DNA of 38,436 nucleotides, from positions 1 through 38,436 of the IMG/VR virus record IMGVR_UViG_3300047409_000272; one strand, 5' to 3'. Positions 8,363 to 15,683 of the stretch are shown here, in pieces (the stretch's first letter is position 1; every line of letters starts with the position of its first letter). Below the pieces are notes generated by a model. The model saw only the letters and a list, made by a program, of their open reading frames with translations. It searched no databases and was not told where the DNA came from. The position numbers were made by a program, and so were the translations under genes. Source of the stretch: a virus.

Positions 8363-9868
8363 TTATTTGACCTGCGCTGGTCTGGTTGGTTGTCGCCTGG
8401 CCGCTGGTGCAGGAGCCGCTGCTGGTCTTGCTGGTGCTGCTCCCGAAGGAGCAATCACTGGTGCTGGTGTTGGCTTGGCTGCTACTTTCGCTGCGGTTTC
8501 CGCCTGCTTCTTTGCGACCTCTGCCTGGGCTTTCTGTGCGTTGTCTGCGGTTGTGGCCTGCTTTTGTGCGACCTTTACCTGGGACACGCCTGACTGTGCT
8601 AGCTGGCGCTCTTCCATCTTGGCGAGCATTTCGGTTTCCAGCTTGTCGTAGTCGATTTCGTCCTCAAACCCGAGCATTTCTGCCATCTTGCGCTCAAGTT
8701 TCAGCCAAAACTGAGCACTGGTGTTTACCTGACGGGCAGCACTGATGTGCTGGAACATCTCTTTGGTCAGAACCTTGAGATCGACACTTGGTGCCAGCAG
8801 TTTGATCTGCGGGTAGCGCTGCGTACCGTAGTTCCAGTCGATAAGCTCTGGGATAACGAAGCTATTGATGACCTGTGCGATGTCATCCCGCATTGCCTGC
8901 AAGAACAACAAAAGCATCTCAAGCTGCGTTTGTCCCAGAGCATACGACCCACCGCTGACAGTGGTCCCCATGTTGATGATTTGCCCGAGGACAGCTTTCG
9001 CCATTTCGATGTCATGATGATCAATCAGGGGCATTGAGTCCGCCACCTGCCTGGTCTCATGGATCTCCATGCTGTAACCTTCGGGCACGATAATGCTGGT
9101 GTTCACTCCAACGTTGTCGAGAGCATCCTGGAAAGCACGTCTCTCGCTTTCCTGTACCCCAGGAGGCATGCTGCCTTCACGAATCGGGATAGCATTCAGG
9201 GCGTAGGCCAGGTGAGAGATGTAGTACAGCTTGTGCTTCATCTCAAAGTGCCTGTATCCTGGCAACATCATACTACGCCCGTACAGCGGGTTGAATTCTT
9301 TGCCAGTTACAAACAGGACACACTTTTCCTTGGGGATTTTGACCGTCCCTGAGGGTAGTATCTGCTTGACGCCGTCAAAGCCACCCTTGTCGTCCATCTG
9401 CATGATGATCGAGTTACGCGGGCGAGGCGCTAGCTTACGCAGGACTGTGTGTCCGTTACGTACTTCGTGTACCTTTTCGAGTACCGCTGCGCCATCGAGC
9501 ACGTACTTTGCTATGTTCTGTATGACCATCGACCAGGGGGAGGTCATACCACCTAGCTCTGGGGGGTTTACCAGTTGAGCCTGTATAAAGGCAGCTTCCT
9601 GGGTGCCACCATCCACAGCCTTTACCCTGAGCTCGCCCGCCCGAATAGGCATAGTCAGGACGCGGTAGAGTGATTGCGCTTGCCCATCGGTCTGGATCAT
9701 GCGGTCCAGATCCCACAACGTTACCGATGCTTCATCGAATAGCTCATCGATATCGAACAGTGAGAACGGGGATATGACAGCCTTCCCAATCTCGGCAAGA
9801 TTGGGCTTTTCCCTGGTTTCGTCAGGCTGCAAATCCTTGACTATGTTTCTGGGTCGTCCTACGGGCAT
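8363..9868 (-). CDS. Portal protein (Mu gp29 / DUF935-like)
   Basis: A 501-residue protein. Features of the Mu-type portal: 'DLDRMIQTDGQAQSLYRVLT' and 'PIRAGELRVKAVDGG' near the N-terminus, 'WSMVIQNIAKYVLDGAAVLE', 'ILPSGTVKIPKEKCVLF', 'NPLYGRSMM' (the 'np.GrGll' equivalent), then the long helix region ending 'INSFVIPELIDWNYG'. The last ~80 residues are an Ala/Lys/Gln then Ala/Pro low-complexity tail. It forms the dodecameric DNA channel at the capsid vertex, consistent with flanking terminase and protease genes. Confidence 0.88.
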   Translation of the reverse strand: MPVGRPRNIVKDLQPDETREKPNLAEIGKAVISPFSLFDIDELFDEASVTLWDLDRMIQTDGQAQSLYRVLTMPIRAGELRVKAVDGGTQEAAFIQAQLVNPPELGGMTSPWSMVIQNIAKYVLDGAAVLEKVHEVRNGHTVLRKLAPRPRNSIIMQMDDKGGFDGVKQILPSGTVKIPKEKCVLFVTGKEFNPLYGRSMMLPGYRHFEMKHKLYYISHLAYALNAIPIREGSMPPGVQESERRAFQDALDNVGVNTSIIVPEGYSMEIHETRQVADSMPLIDHHDIEMAKAVLGQIINMGTTVSGGSYALGQTQLEMLLLFLQAMRDDIAQVINSFVIPELIDWNYGTQRYPQIKLLAPSVDLKVLTKEMFQHISAARQVNTSAQFWLKLERKMAEMLGFEDEIDYDKLETEMLAKMEERQLAQSGVSQVKVAQKQATTADNAQKAQAEVAKKQAETAAKVAAKPTPAPVIAPSGAAPARPAAAPAPAARRQPTRPAQVK

Positions 9869-9878
9869 TGGACATATC

Positions 9879-11657
9879 CTACAACAGCTTGCTCAGGTTG
9901 CTAAAAGTAGATCGCAAGTCCATACCACGCGGAACTAGGTCAGCAAGGGACATTGCGGCGCTGCCTCCAATGGACCCTCCCACATGAAGATCCTCTATAC
10001 GCCCACGCCCGTATACATTCGCAGCCGCTTTCGCATAATTATCAGCGTGGCGATAATGGTCGTCTCCCACTTTCAACCATACCGCTATGGTGTTACCTTT
10101 TGTGTCCTCCCCCAGGTCGCGCTTCATATTGGTCATCTGTTTGATAAACTCTTCCTGGTCCTCGGACAAATTCTTCAAGGGGTCACCCACCAGGAATGCC
10201 ATGCCATCAATCCAGTCCTGAGCACTATCATCCAGAGTTTCCGTTCTGTCCAGGTGCATAGTGCTGGTTTCGACTTCTTGCTCTTTCTTACGCTTCTCCG
10301 TCTCACGACGCTTGTTCTCGGTTACGTACTTCTTCTCTTCACGCTGGTCCTTGTAGTAGGCCATGTACATGCGGCCCCTGAACCGTTGTACTAGATCTCT
10401 GGCGTTGTGCTTATTGGGGAGAGCGTCAATAATTCCCGACCGCACACGGTACAGACTAATGATGCTATCAATTTTATAGAAGTCATTGGTAACTCCGAAA
10501 GCAACCACGGCCATCCTTCCCGTGGGAAGGACTCTTCGTACAACCCAGTGGAGTAGGTCACCTTGATCGACTCCAATGACATTGAACCCTGTGTCGGGAA
10601 CTGATGCCTGCATTGTCCTGATGATTGCGTCACGAGTTATCAGCCCTTCGCCGCTAAGGTATGGCAGACCAAGGTCAAAGTTGTAGAAGCGCTTGCGCGC
10701 GAAACTGGTGTTCTTTCGTTCTACCTTACGCCATTCACTCCATACGCTTTTCGCAGTGACGTAGGTAAACGTTAGCGGGTTGATCCAGTAACCGCGCATA
10801 CCCTCGGCTGGCGCAACTAGTCGTCCCTGGTCGTCGTAGATGGCATCAGTTGCCTTGTTGGGGTGCTTGGCTACCCACGCCCCCCGCCGTCGATTTAGAC
10901 GTGTCTTGCAGCGTCTACAACCGAAGTACGGCGTGCCCCCCGCCCGTTTTAGCAGGCTGTGCTCGAAAGTTACGTCCTGCCACTTGCCACAGGAGGTACA
11001 TCGTACGAGCCAATGTCTTTCATCCGTATCTTTATATAGCGAGTTGATTCCGAAGTCTGGTATCGACGGAGTACTGAAACGCCAGAACCATTTGAGCTTA
11101 CTGGCACCCACCCTTTTTTCGAAAGTGTCCATGACAGCTTGATCGCTGAAATCGTACTCATCGTTGACGATGATGTCCGCAGGTACAGAAATAGCCTGGC
11201 TGTGTTTCTGAGCACCACGGAAGTAGAGAGTGCTCGCGCCCATACGCTTGAGCGTGGCATTGTCAACGTTGCCCATCCTTGCACTGAGGTATTGTGACGC
11301 CTTTATTACTGGCGCAAATCGCGCCTGGGAGAACTCGAACACGTCCTTGGCAGTAGGCATCGTGTATATGGCTGTGATGTTATGTGTGTCGCAGTAGTAC
11401 AGGAGCTTACAGATCTGGCAGGTGGTCATGCCGATCTGGCTACCCTTTTGGGCCACAATCTGGGGATGCCAGTCCCTGTAGACGTCCACCATAGGCAGGT
11501 GGTCCATAAACTCCAGCGGCTCGAGCTTCTCCGTCTTCAACTGTGCGCGTGCTCTCATCCAGGTAATCGGGTCTATATCACCCAGGATCTCGCCAGCTAC
11601 GTCCGGGTTGTCTTTGATCAGCTCGGCAAAACCAGCGGTTACGTCAGCCAGCGCCAT
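9879..11657 (-). CDS. Terminase large subunit (GpA family)
   Basis: A 592-residue packaging motor. Around residues 65-80 'AQKGSQIGMTT' is the degenerate Walker A of GpA-type terminases (the Lys precedes the loop). 'IIVNDEYDF' is Walker B with the catalytic acid. A zinc ribbon follows (CTSCGKW ... FGCRRCKTRL), as in the GpA family. The nuclease domain opens with 'NVIGVDQGD' and closes with 'HYRHADNYA'. The N-terminal ATPase translocates DNA; the nuclease cuts concatemers. It sits 4 bases after a 25-residue membrane ORF and upstream of portal. Confidence 0.93.
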   Translation of the reverse strand: MALADVTAGFAELIKDNPDVAGEILGDIDPITWMRARAQLKTEKLEPLEFMDHLPMVDVYRDWHPQIVAQKGSQIGMTTCQICKLLYYCDTHNITAIYTMPTAKDVFEFSQARFAPVIKASQYLSARMGNVDNATLKRMGASTLYFRGAQKHSQAISVPADIIVNDEYDFSDQAVMDTFEKRVGASKLKWFWRFSTPSIPDFGINSLYKDTDERHWLVRCTSCGKWQDVTFEHSLLKRAGGTPYFGCRRCKTRLNRRRGAWVAKHPNKATDAIYDDQGRLVAPAEGMRGYWINPLTFTYVTAKSVWSEWRKVERKNTSFARKRFYNFDLGLPYLSGEGLITRDAIIRTMQASVPDTGFNVIGVDQGDLLHWVVRRVLPTGRMAVVAFGVTNDFYKIDSIISLYRVRSGIIDALPNKHNARDLVQRFRGRMYMAYYKDQREEKKYVTENKRRETEKRKKEQEVETSTMHLDRTETLDDSAQDWIDGMAFLVGDPLKNLSEDQEEFIKQMTNMKRDLGEDTKGNTIAVWLKVGDDHYRHADNYAKAAANVYGRGRIEDLHVGGSIGGSAAMSLADLVPRGMDLRSTFSNLSKLL

Positions 11658-11661
11658 TAGA

Positions 11662-11739
11662 TCATACCACCCCTAGAATCCTGAGCAGTACGATGATGAC
11701 CAGAATAGTGATGATCAGCCCGCCAACACCGTACATCAT
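11662..11739 (-). CDS. 25-residue single-pass membrane peptide
   Basis: A tiny ORF beginning MMYGVGGLIITILVIIVLLR, almost wholly hydrophobic with one Arg, i.e. one predicted transmembrane helix. Its ATG overlaps the stop of the upstream gene (ATGATGA arrangement) and is preceded by GAGGAGAAGAAAGC, a strong ribosome-binding site. It ends 4 bases before the terminase start. The strong site and coupled overlap argue that it is translated. The function is unknown; placement inside the packaging operon is unusual for a membrane peptide. Confidence 0.6.
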   Translation of the reverse strand: MMYGVGGLIITILVIIVLLRILGVV

Positions 11740-12026
11740 GCTTTCTTCTCCTCAAGGGCAGCCCGCAGCTTCGTGATCTCGTTTTCAACCAGAACATAGT
11801 ACGGCTCGCCCGTGGCCCAATCAAGACCCAGGCGTTTGATCTGCCGCCGCTGTAGTTCCTTTTCTATTTCCCAGGCTCTCTGGTAGTCGATGATGGCATT
11901 GGCTTGGACTGTATGTACTGAGCCAGTGCCTTCTCCGCTATCTGGTCCAGCGGGTGACAGCTCAGTACGACGCCAGTAATCTCGCCGCGTCGTATCTTGA
12001 TTATCAGCTCCAGGCATTTCGGGCAT
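11736..12026 (-). CDS. Small packaging-operon protein with C-terminal coiled coil
   Basis: A 96-residue protein, unrecognised. The N-terminal ~40 residues are polar and probably disordered. The remainder, from 'IIDYQRAWEIEKELQRRQIK' to 'LRAALEEKKA', is helical and likely coiled coil, with 'RLGLDWATGEPYYVLVENEI' between two helices. It lies between the small and large terminase genes; an accessory in packaging or a second small-terminase-like DNA-binding factor is possible, but no motif decides this. Confidence 0.65.
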   Translation of the reverse strand: MPEMPGADNQDTTRRDYWRRTELSPAGPDSGEGTGSVHTVQANAIIDYQRAWEIEKELQRRQIKRLGLDWATGEPYYVLVENEITKLRAALEEKKA

Positions 12027-12029
12027 TCC

Positions 12030-12674
12030 TCAGGATTCATCTTCGGAAAACGCTTCTCTACGGGCTGCGGCTATAGCCCTGCTGGCCTGCCCACTGACAT
12101 TGGACATCTGGCCAATGAGTAGTCGCTGCTGCTCTGGAGGCAACTGGTCGAAGGAGACCTTTAGCTCTTGCTTCCGGTTGTCGTAGTAAGTGACTGCCCC
12201 ACCAGTGGATGTGGTGATCGGCTGGCCGTTCGTTTTCTTCAGGATGCGCTCGCGCTCCTCGCGGGTAAACTTCATGAGGTTGATGGCTTCCCCAACGTTC
12301 TTGGGAAACATACCGTAGCGCTTGGGGTAGCGCAGTACCTCACGCATGATATGCTGGATTTGACTGAGTACCTTGGCGGTCTCAATGTCGTCCATAGCCA
12401 ACTGCTGCAAGACCGGGTCCTCGCTGGTGCGCAGCATCCTCTGTAGCTCGTTGTGGTAGACGGCTGCTTTGGCTTCCCAGTCAAACTTGTCGCGCCATCT
12501 GGTGATCGTAACAACGGGTACGTCCGTCTTCAGCTTGTCACTGCAGACCCTGCTGGTCTGGCTACTATTTTGCTCGTTGTGAAGCCAGATGCGGAATACC
12601 TTCTCGCGGAAAGCTGGCAGGTAGTGCGTCTGTTGCGCTCTCATCCTACCGTTCCGCAATACTTTTCGGCCCAT
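12030..12674 (-). CDS. Terminase small subunit (HTH type, tentative)
   Basis: 214 residues from MGRKVLRNGRMRAQQT. Residues ~30-65 contain a helix-turn-helix ending 'VVTITRWRDKFDWEAKA', the pattern of small terminases that recognise the packaging site ('s..Ti.rW.k...W..ra'). A helical middle and a polar C-terminus follow. The start at 12674 is chosen because a promoter (TTGCAT, 17 bp, TATCAT) ends 6 bases upstream, implying a leaderless mRNA; an alternative ATG is at 12644, and the longer open frame crosses the promoter. First gene of the virion operon. Confidence 0.75.
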   Translation of the reverse strand: MGRKVLRNGRMRAQQTHYLPAFREKVFRIWLHNEQNSSQTSRVCSDKLKTDVPVVTITRWRDKFDWEAKAAVYHNELQRMLRTSEDPVLQQLAMDDIETAKVLSQIQHIMREVLRYPKRYGMFPKNVGEAINLMKFTREERERILKKTNGQPITTSTGGAVTYYDNRKQELKVSFDQLPPEQQRLLIGQMSNVSGQASRAIAAARREAFSEDES

Positions 12675-12680
12675 GCGCTT

Positions 12681-12709
12681 ATGATACACTACGGACAATA
12701 TCCATGCAA
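12681..12709 (-). promoter_or_regulatory. Promoter of the virion operon
   Basis: -35 TTGCAT (12704-12709), 17-bp spacer, -10 TATCAT (12681-12686). The predicted transcription start falls at or next to the A of the small terminase ATG, so the message would be leaderless. It is the only promoter seen for the whole packaging/head/tail operon in this window. Confidence 0.65.
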
Positions 12710-12741
12710 AGTACACTTATGTAGAAGACGTTTCAATTTGC

Positions 12742-12747
12742 TATACT
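12742..12747 (+). promoter_or_regulatory. Candidate -10 for the plus-strand cassette
   Basis: TATACT on the plus strand in the divergent gap between the small terminase and the plus-strand genes. No good -35 is visible 16-19 bases upstream, so activation by a phage factor or a different promoter type is possible. A transcript from here would begin about 105 bases before the first gene preferred here. Confidence 0.35.
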
Positions 12748-12861
12748 AACTTGAGATGCCCGTCTATATACTGAGAAAAGGCAGTATCGAAACGGATACC
12801 ACAGGCGAAGTCGTAGGCGCATCTCGCGCATATATACACCTACTATGCGAGGATATAACCA

Positions 12862-13035
12862 ATGTCATCGGAAGAGCCGAAGCAAGTGGAATCCGAAAGG
12901 ATTCCGGTTCACACGAAGAAGCCGGACTGCCTGCTGTGCAAGTCGAACAAAGAGCTTTTCGGAAGTACAATGGTAGTCTGCTATCAGGAAAAGTCAGCAA
13001 GCCCCGTGGCAGGAGAGCAGACTAGGCGGTTCTAA
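12862..13035 (+). CDS. 57-residue CxxC mini-protein
   Basis: Begins MSSEEPKQVESERIPVHTKK, with 'DCLLCKSN' and a later Cys (VVCYQ), so one probable metal-binding or redox site. The start has a good ribosome-binding site (GAGGATATAACC) and the stop overlaps the next gene's ATG (TAATG), which favours this frame over an overlapping 89-residue frame at 12756-13025. That alternative begins 9 bases after the TATACT and could be a near-leaderless gene; it cannot be excluded. Function unknown. Confidence 0.6.
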   Translation: MSSEEPKQVESERIPVHTKKPDCLLCKSNKELFGSTMVVCYQEKSASPVAGEQTRRF

Positions 13036-14318
13036 TGAATCTATACGCTAGCGCTGCAATGTACATCAGCATAGGTGGCCTCGCAGGCGCACTGGCGCTG
13101 AGTTCACTGCAGACGCAGCAAGCAAACACAATCACTCCAGCAGAAGCTACCGCTGGTGTGCAGGTGCAGACAGGGATCGAGGTGGAAGTGGCAACTATAG
13201 AACCAGCAACAATTATACCTTTGACGGCGGTTCCTCCAACGATTGCCACAACCATCGCTCCTCCTACGAACACGCTGGTACCTACAAGTACAGCTACGCC
13301 GACGGAGGATCCCACCCAGACGCCCATTCCTGAAGTGTTGGTTGCAGCATTTGCGACGCTGCCTCTATTCCCAACCAGAGTAGTGGCGTCTGCACCTGTA
13401 CAAGCACCAATCCCCAGGGTACCTACGCCTGTAGCTATAGAAGTGCCCGAGGTAGAAGAGGTACCTACAGAGGCTCCAGTACCTACACTAGCGCCCACTG
13501 CAACACCTATCCCTACGCCTGTCCCAACCAAGACTCCAGTACCGCCAGCCGTGGATGGGCAGACGCTAGCTGGTCAGTCCTGGCAGACGCAACAGGACTT
13601 TCTCGCTCTCCATGGCGATAACGCGCAGGAGGCGTGGGATACCGAGCATAACAACGTTATCGCTCGCGCTCCTATATATACGCCTATATATACGAATACG
13701 CCCGAGCGCGCAACGAGCGCACCCGATGCGCGAACTCCCGTGCGCACGCCTACCTTTATAATGGTCCCACAGGCTACTGCCACTAAAAAACCGACTGGAG
13801 GAGGAGGCTCTCAACCCACCCCCACTGAGACAGCTACTAGCACAAATGTGCTACCAACAGGGACCCCGACGCTACCCACTCTTTTGCCCTCCGTTTCGCC
13901 AACAACAGCGACGTCTACCGTCGTCAGCACGCCCCTCCCGACGCCCACGGTTTCCTCTACGCCCATACCCCCTACGAGCACTGGAGTACCTACTTCAACC
14001 ACCATACCCCCAACGAACACACCTGTTGTTTTGCCCTCTCCAACCCCCACTATTCTGCCGTCTCCAACCCCCTGTGGGAACAACGGTGTCAACTGTCGCA
14101 CACCCCTACCAACAGATACTCTGAGGCCCACATCTACATCAATTCCAACGTTCACTCCACGACCCACAATCACACCTCTACCAACCATTACCCCACGACC
14201 AACAATAACCCCTCGGCCGACGCCGACACCCACCTGCGTCATGCCAGGAAACAGCGGCATGTGTTGTCCAAATCTCGATCCAGGGGACAACTGCGGCGGC
14301 GGTCCCGTTTTGCCATGA
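13035..14318 (+). CDS. Membrane-anchored Thr/Pro-rich low-complexity protein
   Basis: 427 residues. Residues ~7-27 ('AAMYISIGGLAGALALSSLQ') form an N-terminal membrane anchor or uncleaved signal. Almost everything after is Thr/Pro/Ala/Val linker ('PTNTLVPTSTATPTEDPTQT', 'TITPRPTITPRPTPTPT'), broken by one possibly folded stretch at ~175-215 ('QSWQTQQDFLALHGDNAQEA'). The C-terminus has a Cys cluster (CVMPGNSGMCCPNLDPGDNC) that could be disulfide-bonded. TP-repeat linkers of this kind are frequent in Chloroflexota extracellular proteins. A cell-surface stalk, superinfection or lysis-related role is possible; none is shown. Confidence 0.75.
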   Translation: MNLYASAAMYISIGGLAGALALSSLQTQQANTITPAEATAGVQVQTGIEVEVATIEPATIIPLTAVPPTIATTIAPPTNTLVPTSTATPTEDPTQTPIPEVLVAAFATLPLFPTRVVASAPVQAPIPRVPTPVAIEVPEVEEVPTEAPVPTLAPTATPIPTPVPTKTPVPPAVDGQTLAGQSWQTQQDFLALHGDNAQEAWDTEHNNVIARAPIYTPIYTNTPERATSAPDARTPVRTPTFIMVPQATATKKPTGGGGSQPTPTETATSTNVLPTGTPTLPTLLPSVSPTTATSTVVSTPLPTPTVSSTPIPPTSTGVPTSTTIPPTNTPVVLPSPTPTILPSPTPCGNNGVNCRTPLPTDTLRPTSTSIPTFTPRPTITPLPTITPRPTITPRPTPTPTCVMPGNSGMCCPNLDPGDNCGGGPVLP

Positions 14319-14506
14319 TAGGTGCAGACGTCGTCACCGTAGGCACCATCATAGGTGCCCTGATAGGCACAGTAACTTTCCTTCTGAGAATATTGGTCTC
14401 AGCAAAGACAGCCCATATCAAGTCCCTGGAGGCACAACTCTCCGACGTCATCGCAGAGCGCAATCTCTACCGAGACCTCACCTTGTCCAACCGCCACAAC
14501 CCCTGA
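14315..14506 (+). CDS. Small single-pass membrane protein with coiled coil (holin- or spanin-like)
   Basis: 63 residues from MIGADVVTVGTIIGALIGTV. An N-terminal transmembrane helix (about residues 5-27) is followed by a heptad-like polar helix ('KTAHIKSLEAQLSDVIAERN'). The ATG overlaps the stop of the preceding gene (ATGA), so it is translationally coupled. This topology is seen in inner-membrane spanin subunits and in some holins. No endolysin is visible nearby, so the lysis assignment is only an inference from shape. Confidence 0.6.
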   Translation: MIGADVVTVGTIIGALIGTVTFLLRILVSAKTAHIKSLEAQLSDVIAERNLYRDLTLSNRHNP

Positions 14507-14508
14507 AC

Positions 14509-14528
14509 GGGATCATGAGAATGATCCC
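14509..14528 (+). other. Perfect 8-bp hairpin with GNRA loop
   Basis: GGGATCAT, loop GAGA, ATGATCCC. A perfect 8-bp stem closed by a GNRA-class tetraloop, starting 3 bases after the stop of the small membrane gene. There is no T-run on either side, so it is not a classical terminator; mRNA stabilisation, processing or a protein-binding site are possible. Confidence 0.6.
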
Positions 14529-14548
14529 TGGGTAGGGTCAATTGGGCA

Positions 14549-14626
14549 GTGGTGGCGATACTGCTCACCCTTTTACTGATGATGGTATACGTCCTCTATC
14601 TCGTTCATCTGAAGGATCTCCTATGA
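14549..14626 (+). CDS. 25-residue membrane peptide with GTG start (possible)
   Basis: The frame reads (V/M)VAILLTLLLMMVYVLYLVHL then KDLL: a single hydrophobic helix ending in a short polar tail. It starts GTGGTG, with AGGG 12 bases upstream as the only ribosome-binding candidate, and its TGA overlaps the next gene's ATG (ATGA), the same coupling used elsewhere in this cassette. It fills the gap between hairpin and next gene. It could be chance; codon conservation in a relative would settle it. Confidence 0.4.
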   Translation: MVAILLTLLLMMVYVLYLVHLKDLL

Positions 14627-14955
14627 CACGCATAGACAGAGAGCACGGCTACATCGAAGACTCACAACTCGACGGCAACACGCTCATCACGGTAACCGTG
14701 TACGATGTGCAGCCAACCACACCAGACCTCCTGGATCGCGTCCTCCAGATGGTACTGATAGAGGTAGGTGTGGATATTGCCTGGCAGCAGCCACCGCCCG
14801 TGGAGATCAATCCGCTGAATGCTCCGCTAGTTCCTGAAGCGGTGAATGTTCCTATACCTGAAGTAGAGGTAGGACCCACTCTTGAAGCTACGCCTACAGG
14901 GGAGCCACCACCCGTAGGTTCGGAGCCACGTTCAACGCATCCAGAGCCCTCGTGA
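14623..14955 (+). CDS. Small acidic Pro-rich protein, unknown
   Basis: 110 residues from MTRIDREHGYIEDSQLDGNT; start chosen by the AAGGATCTCCT site before it. Residues ~1-65 look like a small alpha/beta domain ('NTLITVTVYDVQPTTPDLLD', 'VLQMVLIEVGVDIAWQQ'). The rest is a Pro/Glu/Val linker-like tail with the same flavour as the Thr/Pro protein upstream. Last gene of the plus-strand cassette. Unrecognised. Confidence 0.65.
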   Translation: MTRIDREHGYIEDSQLDGNTLITVTVYDVQPTTPDLLDRVLQMVLIEVGVDIAWQQPPPVEINPLNAPLVPEAVNVPIPEVEVGPTLEATPTGEPPPVGSEPRSTHPEPS

Positions 14956-15168
14956 GGGTTTAGGGGTACCTTGGGTGTGTGGTAATGGGGGGCCTGCGAG
15001 CCTTAGAATCGTCAACGTCGTTGTCGAGACTAGGATTGGGTCTTGTTCTAGATGGTGGGTACCAGTGGGGTGTGTAGCTGGCGCTTGCGCTGCCCGCGGC
15101 CGGTACCTTGCGCTGGCCAGGGCCGTTTAGAGGCATTCTGGCGCTTAGCTGGCGCGGCGCTTGCGGAC
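14956..15168. other. Convergent intergenic spacer
   Basis: 213 bases between the end of the plus-strand cassette and the terminator of the minus-strand island. A weak CCCT/AGGG hairpin lies directly after the plus-strand stop. The right part (from about 15075) is already rich in TGGCGC and CTTGCG words. No supported gene. Confidence 0.5.
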
Positions 15169-15200
15169 ACAAAAAAGCGCCGACCATTGGGTCGGCGCTT
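15169..15200 (-). terminator. Intrinsic terminator
   Basis: Perfect 11-bp stem AAGCGCCGACC / GGTCGGCGCTT with loop ATTG; read on the minus strand it is followed by a run of T (TTTTTT). It ends the transcript of the gene at 15230-15628. Confidence 0.9.
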
Positions 15201-15221
15201 GCGGTCCGGCGCTGGTGTGGT

Positions 15222-15241
15222 GGCGGAGGCTAACCTCCGCC
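15222..15241 (-). other. Perfect hairpin with stop codon in its loop
   Basis: GGCGGAGG, loop CTAA, CCTCCGCC: a perfect 8-bp stem whose loop holds the TAG stop codon (15230-15232) of the minus-strand gene. A stop in the loop of a strong stem could affect termination or ribosome release; it could also reflect only the word bias of the region. Confidence 0.5.
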
Positions 15242-15628
15242 GCGCTCAACGCATACGCGACAGTGGCATCCGTCAAGCGGCGCGTTAGGCACCGCTGGCG
15301 CGGTGTCCTCCGCCGCGTAGTAGCGCCAGCGCCGCAACTGGCGCACCGCGCCGAGCACCATTGCTGCGAATGGTGAGAACGCTTGCGGCGCTGGTGTCGG
15401 CGCGTAGTAGAGGCTTGCGCCATCTTGAAAGCAATCGACAATCGAGTAACGCGCCACCGCTGCTAGTTCAAACGATGCAAGAGCGCGTCGGCGCTGGTGC
15501 TCAGTGGCGCGGTGGCTGAGGTATCGGTTGCTGCTAACGGTACACATGGTGGAGTCGCACCAGTCCGCATAGCGGACCGCGTGAAACGCGCTTGCTGGCA
15601 CCGCTGGCGCATTGTTGAGGGTAGGCAT
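15230..15628 (-). CDS. Cys-containing island protein, unknown
   Basis: 132 residues from MPTLNNAPAVPASAFHAVRY; the start is set by GGCGGAGGA nine bases upstream. It contains 'YADWCDSTMCTVSSNRYLSH', an Arg-rich helix ('RATEHQRRRALASFELAAVA') and a terminal 'DGCHCRVCVERGGG' with three closely spaced Cys, a possible metal site. Ala is mostly GCG/GCA, unlike the virion genes. It is followed by a stop-in-loop hairpin and a strong terminator. Unrecognised. Confidence 0.65.
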   Translation of the reverse strand: MPTLNNAPAVPASAFHAVRYADWCDSTMCTVSSNRYLSHRATEHQRRRALASFELAAVARYSIVDCFQDGASLYYAPTPAPQAFSPFAAMVLGAVRQLRRWRYYAAEDTAPAVPNAPLDGCHCRVCVERGGG

Positions 15629-15637
15629 GGTATGTGT

Positions 15638-15673
15638 CCTCCGCCAGTGGCGGACCGCGTAGAACGGTCCGCC
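15638..15673 (-). promoter_or_regulatory. Candidate SD-sequestering alternative hairpins
   Basis: On the minus-strand RNA the order is GGCGGACCG (segment 1), CGGTCCGCC (segment 2), then GGCGGAGGA (segment 3, the ribosome-binding site of the gene at 15230-15628). Segments 1 and 2 form a perfect 9-bp hairpin; segment 2 can instead pair with segment 3 (TCCGCC/GGCGGA, 3-base loop), hiding the ribosome-binding site. These pairings exclude each other, as in translational attenuators. The region's GGCGGA word bias is a reason for caution. Confidence 0.4.
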
Positions 15674-15683
15674 AGCAAGCAAA

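Noticed and set aside
12756-13025. 89-residue plus-strand frame as first gene of the cassette
   Set aside because: It lacks a ribosome-binding site and overlaps a better frame (12862-13035) that has one and is coupled to the next gene; retained only as an alternative because it is close to a -10.
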